Below are positions 56,898 through 64,000 of a stretch of 64,000 bases of DNA, piece after piece. Under the pieces are notes generated by a model. That model saw only the letters and a program-made list of their open reading frames with translations, did not search any database and was not told the DNA's origin. A program made the translations under genes and the position numbers. Position 1 is the stretch's first letter. Every line of letters begins with the position of its first letter. Origin of the DNA: Prostheceraeus crozeri (taxonomy: Eukaryota > Platyhelminthes > Polycladida > Euryleptidae); the NCBI GenBank assembly GCA_907163375.1, contig CAJQUW010012670.1:733001-797000 (forward strand), in the 5' to 3' direction.

Positions 56898-59766
56898 TTG
56901 GCTCTTACCATCGACGGCGAGCATCTGTATCACGACATCCAGTTGACTCCAGGCAGAACGCATAAGTTTATCGTCGACACAGGCAGTCCTGTCAGTTTTT
57001 TGCCGAGCTCTGCGTTACAACGGCTTCGCCTAAGCGACCAGATCAGACATTCCACTGCTAACATACGAGGTGTCTCCGGACATGACTTAGCAGTATGTGG
57101 AGAGGTGCACGCGCAAGTTACCGACGCTAACAATAGTCAACCGATTCCAGTAACTCTCATCGTGACTTCCTGCGGTCCATCGATTTTGGGTCTTGACGCA
57201 TTAAGAGCTTTGAAGGTACCAATCAATGTGTACAATACGACAACTACGATCGACGTAGCACCAGTTACAACATCGACCACGGCATCGATTACTATGCCAC
57301 CGTTACTAGCTTTGCGTATTCATCGCTGCAGTCTGAACGAAGGTGGAATGAAAATTCCTCCGGTAGACATTGAGGCATCGTCAACACCAAAGTTTTTCAA
57401 AGCCAGGCCAATGCCTTTTGGTTTACGACCCGCAGTCGAGCAAGGTCTAAAAGATTTGGTGTCCGAGGGAATTTTGTCACCTGTCAAAAGCAGTACTTGG
57501 GCTACGCCAATTGTCACGCCACTGAAGAGCAACGGTACCCCACGTATTTGCGGCGACTACCGCGTCACCGTTAACCCACACATTCAGCAGATGGCAACTA
57601 CGACGTTAGATGTTGAAGACATGATGTCCGGCATCCAGGCCAGTAAGTTATTCTCCAAATTTGACTTGAAGAACGCCTTTTTGCAAATTCCATTGTCCGA
57701 ATGATCAAAAGAGTTGACGACAATACATACGATCTGGGGTCTGTACAGACATAACTATCTACCCTTTGGTCTATCAGTCTCTCCAGGCATCTTTCAATCG
57801 GTCATTGATGACATCACGAGAGGTTTGCAAGGCGTTAAATGTTACCAGGATGACATCATCGTTCACGCCGATAACGAACAACAACACAACGACCGTTTGC
57901 TGAAGCTCCTAGACGCACTTATAGCTGATAACGTCAAGATAAATGCATCCAAGTCCATCTTTGGTGTTACACAACTGAAATACCTCGGGTATCTCATTGG
58001 TCAGTCGGGTATTCTACCAGATTTACAACGCATCGAAGCAGTACGAAAGGCCGAAGTTCCAACATCTACCAAACAACTTCAAAGTTTTCTCGGGTTCGCA
58101 CAGTATTACAGCAAGCTTGTGCCTCTATTTGCCGAACTAGCTCGACCTCTTTTTGACTTGGTCGGTCGCCTTAGAAGACTTTGTTTGGTCCCCAGAAGTA
58201 AACACGGCATACTTCCGTTTGATTGATGCCATACTGCAATCCAATGCACTGAAGAGTTTCGAAGTTGGCAAATACTCTGAACTCATCGTAGACGCATCCG
58301 AATACGCTCTAGGCGCAGTTCTGGAACAAGATGGTTTCCCTATTATTTGCATCTCTCGTCGACTTAGTCGATCAGAACAAAACTACGCGCAAACCCAGAG
58401 AGAAGCGCTTGCAATAATCTGGGCGATTCGACGTTTACACAAGTATCTCATCGGTTTAAAGTTCAAGATTATAACCGACCACAAGGCACTTCAGCATATT
58501 TTTAAGCCCGACGCTTCAGTGGGTAAAACAAACTCGTCAATGCTTCAGAGGTGGGCCATCGAGTTGACATCGTATGACTACGACTTTGAGTATCGACCAG
58601 GTACCAGAATTCCGCAGGCTGACTATTTATCAAGACACGCGCATCATGAGCCTCCACCTACTGACACAGCCGACGTTTACGTCACAAATCCCATTCCAAT
58701 TAGCCGTAATCAGTTAATTCAAGAAACTAAGTCGTTTTACAGACCGGTCATTGCTGGTATACGCCGAGGTTTCTCCACGTCCGCTAAACGGAGATTCCCA
58801 CAGCTCTACGCTAATCGAGAGAGTCTAACTCTACAAGCTGACGGCGTCATTCTTTACAAAGAGCTCATTCTTATTCCTCCAACTTGTCGCCAAGTTATGC
58901 TTGAACATCTGCACACAGGACACTTAGGGAGGAATAAGATGAAATCTTTAGCTCGCCTTTTATGCTATTGGCCTACCATTAACAACGACATTGCGACTTA
59001 CCTTGTGGCATGTAACAAGTGTAGAACCAAACCGAAGACATATCCTCAGTGGAAACCATGGCCCTTTCCTTTTTCGCCGATGCAGAGGGTTCATGCAGAC
59101 TATTGCGGTCCATTCCTCGGTCGCTACTACGCACTAATACTTGAAGACGCCTACTCTAAGTTCCCAGAAGTTTACTTAACATCACACGCAACGGCTGCTT
59201 TCACTAAGGAAGCACTCCAGCGAAGTTTCAGTAGAGATGGTGTCCCGCAAGTTTTAGTCACCGATAACGGTACTCCTTTCGCCGCTACAGAATTACAGAC
59301 TTGGTTGAAGTCAGTTGGCTGCCAACCTATTTTTACGGCTCCAAGACACCCCCAAAGCAACGGCCTCGCCGAAAATTTTGTTCGCAGTTTGAAAGCGGCA
59401 ATCCGAGTCGCCGAACCTGCCACTTACCCCGACTTATTATCTTGCATAGACGCTTTTCTAATACCATACAGAAACGCTAGACACGCAACTACAGGAAAGA
59501 GTCCTGCTATGTTATTTAAAGGTAGAACCTTACGAACATCTGTTAATCTGGACACTACTGAAGTTATATTTTTTCGTGGTAACGATAACAGACCTAGTGA
59601 AGGTTTACTACTTAAGCAGATAGGTGAACGAATGTATTATGTGTTGGACAGATCTGATGGTACGGTACATAGAAGGCATGTAGATCAGTTACACATTATA
59701 TCCTCTATTGACTTTTATACAAGAAATAGATCACTTCATCCTCACATAGCACTCGACCACACGTAG
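56898..59766 (+). CDS. pol: Gypsy pol (protease, RT, RNase H, integrase), fossil
   Basis: Domains in order. Aspartic protease: FIVDTGSPVSFLPSSAL, near 56968. Reverse transcriptase: LVSEGILSPVKSSTWATP, FSKFDLKNAFLQIP, LPFGLSVSPGIF, CYQDDIIVHA, near 57460-57890. Connection: LQSFLGFAQYYSKLVP. RNase H: ELIVDASEYALGAVLEQDG, TDHKALQHIF, near 58280-58500. Integrase zinc-binding region: HTGHLGRNKMK, CNKCR, near 58910-59030. Integrase core: HADYCGPF, TDNGTPF, PQSNGLAENFVR, near 59090-59380. Not whole; about two or three breaks. Confidence 0.9.
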
Positions 59767-59799
59767 AACACGGACACTACACAGAACACGGCTCGGGCT

Positions 59800-60018
59800 C
59801 CGGCTACTGTTTCTCCGAGTGTGTCTCCAGTGTCTCAGAGTGTGTCTCCAGTGTCTCAGAGTGTGTCTCCAGTTTCTCCGAGTGTGGCTCAACCAGCTGA
59901 TTCTTCGAGTATGCCTCAGATTTCTGCGAGTTCGTCTCAAGATGCTGCTTCTCCGACAACTCCTGCTCCTCGACGGAGCCATCGCCTTCGTAGACGTCCA
60001 ACGCGTCTCATTTTATGA
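59800..60018 (+). repeat. 21-bp repeats in Ser/Pro tail after integrase
   Basis: GTGTCTCCAGTGTCTCAGA units at 59821, 59842 and 59863 encode SPVSQSV-type repeats, followed by a basic end (RRSHRLRRRPTRL) of the kind seen at Gypsy integrase C-termini. Confidence 0.7.
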
Positions 60019-60029
60019 AGGGAGAAATC

Positions 60030-60322
60030 TTCGACAGCAATCGTCATGTCGTGGATGGTGCATTGTGTCGTCAAACTGACAATGATATCGGACGTTATTG
60101 TCCGTGGTGAAACTTTCTCGGACGTTGTCATTGTATGACGTCATCGAATATTTCGTCATCTTTTAGTGTCATTGATGACCGCGTTATTAAATGTTGCAGC
60201 AAGTTGCTGATTGATGACCTATGTTCAAATGAATAATTGATTGTCTCTGATTTGTATATAAACATTGTCTTTACCTTAATACAACACACTCATCTCGGAA
60301 TTCAAACTGGTTTTCTATAGCA
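60030..60322 (+). repeat. 3' LTR of the Gypsy element
   Basis: Second copy of 55176-55468 with about two differences (AATTC, ATAGCA near the end), preceded by the purine tract GAAGGGAGA. Confidence 0.8.
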
Positions 60323-62000
60323 GTTTTTTTTTCTATAACACGTTCAATGATTTTTGACAAAAATGGTAAATTTGATATTGGTCTGTAGTTCGCCATATCC
60401 GTCGGGTCAAGAGTCGTCTTTTTGAGACAAGGTCTTAGAATGGCAAGTTTTAGACTGATAGGTAGTTTTCCACACGACAGAGAAGCGTTGACTATGGCGG
60501 TAATGAAAGGTAAGAGAAGGTCAATGAATTCACGTACGAGGAATGTCGGTATGGGATCAAGAGTACATGATTTGACGGGTGAAGTCATAATGACGTGGCG
60601 AATATCTGCCTCGCTCATTACACGAAAACTTATAAAGCATGTTGAGGCTGACTGTGGTACAGATAATGATTGGTTGTCCTTTGTAACTGCTCGGATGTTG
60701 GTAATCTTTTCTTTGAAAAATGACTGAAATTGATCTGCGCTGTATTCGGAAGCCGCCTCAGATCTTCGATCACGCCCAATTAATGTAGAGAGCGATCTCC
60801 ATAAGCTAGCCAGAGTAGATCCGTCGCGCTGCACTTTATCTTTCCAATATGCAGTTTTCTTAAGTCGATACAACCGCAAACGACGTCGCGTGTGGACAAT
60901 CCACTGTACACGATCGGCCATGTTTCCACTGCGACGATAGCGTTGCTCGTGGCGACGACAATCACAACGAGCCTGTCGGCATTCATCATCGAACCACGGT
61001 GCTCGTCGATCTGATCGGTCCTGAACGTTGTGGAGCGGAGCGAGACGGTCTGATATATCAAGGAGGACATTGCTATATGTGTCAGTCAAGTGATCAACAT
61101 CGCTATTGACAACAACAGACTAACACAGTGGGCTGTCCAAGATCGCTTGTCGCAAAGATACACGATCGACTCGCCGCCACGATCTAACTAGGCGGGTTGT
61201 GGGTGGTTCTGACGCAACGGCAAGTGGTAAACTGCAGCACACAAGTGAGTGATCAGAGATGATACCAGGTGGCTTCACAGAAATGTTCTCAAGTTCGAAG
61301 TCAGCAGATGTTATCAGTAGATCAAGTGTTCCACCACAACGATGAGTCGGTCCATTTATATACTGTTTCATGTTAAAACTCGTTAGTAACTCGCTAAGAT
61401 GACGCGCATCAGGATTGTCATTGTTCTGCATATGTATATTAAAATCGCCGCTAACTATGACGGGGCAAGAGAGTAATGCGATGACCTCAAACGCTGATGT
61501 AAGTTCTTCAAAAAAGGATCGCAGCGGTCTGCTAGAGCCAGGTCGATAGATGTTGAGTAGAGCAATCTGATTACGTTGAGTAGATAGACGAACACAGACT
61601 GCTTCAAACGTGGAAGTTGGTGGCAAAGTTATATGAGAACACTTCATTAGATGGCGATAGATGACAGCAACGCCACCCCTCGTCCCGTTGAGCGAGGAAT
61701 ATTGACACTGGCGTAGTTGTCTGGCGTCGCGATGTTTAGGCGAATATCGTCACACGCTGAAAGCCAGGTCTCCGTCAAGGCCAGGATGTCGAAATTTTGT
61801 TCTTTGATTGTAATCTGTATGGTATTCCCTTTATTAGAAAGAGACTGAACGTTAATCCATCCCACATTTGTTTGCTGGTCTGATGGTCTTTCCTTGACTT
61901 CCTCATAAGTCGATGGTTTAGATGGCGTTACTGACGTAGCAGATGAAGTAGTATGTGGATGACGAAGAAGTCCGAAAAATCAGAGAGCACGCCTGGCTTT

Positions 62001-63918
62001 ACGATTGAGTGGTGACGCACTCGATCTGAGAGACAAGAGAGAGGCGCGCGAATAAACCAGGCGTGACGTCATCGTGGGATGCACGGTCATGTGTACATTG
62101 CGGTCGGCAGATACACTTGCGTACTGTGCTTGCGTATGAACAAAGCAGGAAGTCTGCATGTGCAGCGTAGGGAAGATGTCAGCGTTGTGGGGAACTGCTA
62201 TCTGGCAATGGCGATAACCTCACAACAATAGTCACAAAGCCGTTCAAACTGTCGAGCGCTCGAACGTCCAAATGTCAGCACGGAATTTTGGGAACGATAC
62301 GTTAAAATGAAGAGCAGCTCAAGGCACACAAGATGGTATAAAAATCAATGATGTTGGACACATGTTCGCACAGCAGATCACAGAAAAATGAGTTTGACAA
62401 CGCGCAGAGCGAGACAGTTCACCGCTCACCAGGCGCGCTAGCGAGAGAACACATGCTACAGACATTCCAGTGAACCACTTTTGTGCCACTTGGCATATCG
62501 TCACACAAGGCGTTGTTGCTGCTCATTCTATTGCCTTCAAAACTTGATAGACTATTTGCAGTTGCAAAAAGAGGAAATACCACAAAAATACGGAGTCTTG
62601 TGTTGATTTCAAAAGTTTAAGCAAAGATTTGAACCCAGTTCAATCAAGGAGACCACCAGATACCACTACAAAAGCAGGCTCCTCAGACATCGAAAAAAGA
62701 AAAACCCTAAAAGAAACCGGAGGAGGGACCGGCAACCAACCAAAACCGAGCCAGAAGGACAAGGTTTCAAAGTGTCGGAAGAACAACCCTCCTCAGAGCG
62801 AAAGAACTAAGTTAAAACTGAGGAGCTAGCCAGTAGCTGGATAACTGGTGAGTCAAACAGACAGGACCAGAGAGCAAAAGAATAAGAGTAAATAAGAGGT
62901 AGAGCACGGCAAGTACCTTGGAAAGAGCGAGGGGAAGACAGAGTGGGTTCAACGCGCGTAAGTGAAGCGAAAAGGGGTAAGTGATGATGAATTAAGAAAG
63001 AAATTACACAGAAAAAAGTTGTACGCAGTGGGGTTCGACCACCGGTATACAAGGGTCGATGTCTGGACTTCTACCCGAAGACCACCACACAGATGTTAGA
63101 TTGCTGGCAGAACACAATGATGAAACGAGGTAAACGCGCGCACAACCATGACGTCACCCCAGAATGAGATAGAGACGGCGGCAACGCACAGCACGAAAGC
63201 GCAACACTCTAACAGACAACAACCTTGAGGAAGAGGAGAGCACTGAAGACACTATGACCAATATGGCGTGATCCAAAAAATTTCCATGGAATCCACCAAA
63301 ACCGGTACCAATCGATAGAGAATGGTCGATTTTAACTTGAAAATACCAAAATTGGAGATCCAAAAGTTAATCCTTAGTGACTTGGACCCGAAAAAGCCGT
63401 AGAATCCACAAAATACGGTTTTTTGGGGCTAGGGCCCGAACCGATGATCGTAGAGAACCGAATTTGATAACAACTTGAAGATCTCGGCGAGACAAATCCG
63501 ACGATATAAGGGAGAACACACACAACGCGCTGGATCTCGAGATATTTGCAATAGACTCTCTAACTGCGGGAGAGATGTAAAAATACGACCGCACGGTTGC
63601 GAGACAGAGTTGTTGGTCTAATATTACGTTATGTGCCGAAAGAATAACGCAATTTACATTGAGAGCATTCACTCCCCAAGAAATTATCCCCAATACCAGT
63701 AAAAACACACGACAGGTGATATCAAGATTGCTATGATATCTATACTTCCATCATTTGTTTTTTCAATGCATTATTTTATTTGATAGTACGATTTCCAAAC
63801 AACTCTTTGATTAGATGACTTATTTAACGCGCGAATTAATTTGATTTTGCAACACCAACGAAAACTGTTACGATTGTATCGATATAAATAGCTTCGACAC
63901 ACATCTATACATCCTTAC
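62001..63918. other. no gene recognised; LINE 5' flank and intron
   Basis: Possibly the 5' untranslated part of the L2/CR1-type LINE up to about 62550, then intron. The frames at 62629-62829 (Lys/Pro/Thr-rich) and on the minus strand at 62807-63052, 63154-63363 and 63367-63708 have no recognised domain. Confidence 0.35.
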
Positions 63919-64000
63919 TTTTATTTTCCAGCAAGCCGATGAGTGTTGTTGTAATATGCACCAAAATACTTTTGAAAAGTTGTTTATTCACATCAGTGAT
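63919..64000 (-). CDS. host repeat gene: B exon, repeat 1 (cut by window end)
   Basis: The last 82 bp of a B exon with donor GTAAGGA. It reads ITDVNKQLFKSILVHI, then TTTLIGLLENK. All 82 bases equal the B exon at 47229, while the intron beyond the donor is different. The rest of the gene lies to the right of the window. Confidence 0.8.

Larger units (their letters stand above)
55176..60338 (+). mobile_element. Gypsy-type LTR retrotransposon (fossil)
   Basis: About 5.1 kb inserted in the RT gene of the L2/CR1-type LINE. Parts in order: 5' LTR, primer-site-like TCTGGCGTCGCGATC at about 55470, leader with 40-bp repeats, gag, protease/RT/RNase H/integrase pol, Ser/Pro-rich tail, purine tract GAAGGGAGA, 3' LTR. 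The LTRs differ at only about two positions in 276 aligned bases, so the insertion is young. It looks broken, with about two or three breaks in pol. No env seen. Confidence 0.9.
53840..62000 (-). mobile_element. LINE of the L2/CR1 group, split by a Gypsy element
   Basis: Read on the minus strand: upstream linker (to about 62000), endonuclease (61120-61865: ALTETWLSACD, VSGDFNIH, ISDHSLVCC), linker and RT start (60335-61089, NYRPISNLPFLSKIIERV). The Gypsy insertion at about 55176-60338 follows, then the RT continuation (53896-55175: LDMSAAFDCVDH, GIPQGSVLGPLLF, QYANDCQVYIS, NLGVMLDSNL, LHWLPVRQRIKY). Motif C reads YAND rather than YADD. The 3' end is GCGCTCTATAAATGC followed by (AAAT)n at 53840-53859, directly abutting the truncated 5' end of the next LINE. 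Confidence 0.85.

Overview
This is a eukaryotic nuclear genome segment, most likely from a marine invertebrate (lineage not determinable by eye). It has GT-AG introns, AATAAA signals, Penelope-like elements (PLEs), CR1/L2/jockey-type LINEs, a Tc1/mariner transposon, a Gypsy element and AT-rich intronic sequence. There are no bacterial operons, rRNA genes or CRISPR arrays.

Layout. Bases 1-14,750 are dominated by a virus-like, DNA-polymerase-B-bearing element of the Polinton/adintovirus kind, treated here as a fossil. It has a spliced PolB gene on the plus strand and a row of small minus-strand genes. Three of these are stand-alone relatives of the PolB N-terminal domain. One is a TATA-binding-protein (TBP)-like protein, one a DEDDh exonuclease-like protein, and four ORFs share a small repeated domain. 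Several gene starts have TATAAAA boxes, and the gaps are rich in tandem repeats and TGACTCA motifs. No capsid, packaging ATPase, protease or integrase was recognised. A two-exon coiled-coil gene (609-1821) precedes it and a satellite of about 317 bp (14,740-15,800) follows it. Bases 15,835-22,000 hold PLE remnants and a 570-bp inverted repeat.

From 22,072 to the right end the window carries one host gene on the minus strand, which I reconstruct from exon phases. It is built from a repeating three-exon cassette (193 + 96 + 89 bp, 126 codons per repeat) of helix-forming sequence. It ends in a shortened degenerate repeat with a stop and an AATAAA signal near 22,075. I see 10 exons; the most 5' one is cut by the window end. 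I do not recognise the family.

Its three giant introns (9.8, 12.5 and 14.6 kb) contain nearly all remaining features. The first holds a 590-bp inverted PLE pair around an 865-bp tandem array. The second holds a near-perfect PLE palindrome, a LINE split by a solo LTR that is itself split by a Tc1 element, fold-back hairpins and another PLE tail. The third holds two abutting LINEs, one of them split by a young Gypsy element. The strongest leads are the cassette-built host gene and the gene set of the PolB element (own TBP, multiplied polymerase N-domain, repeated small domain).
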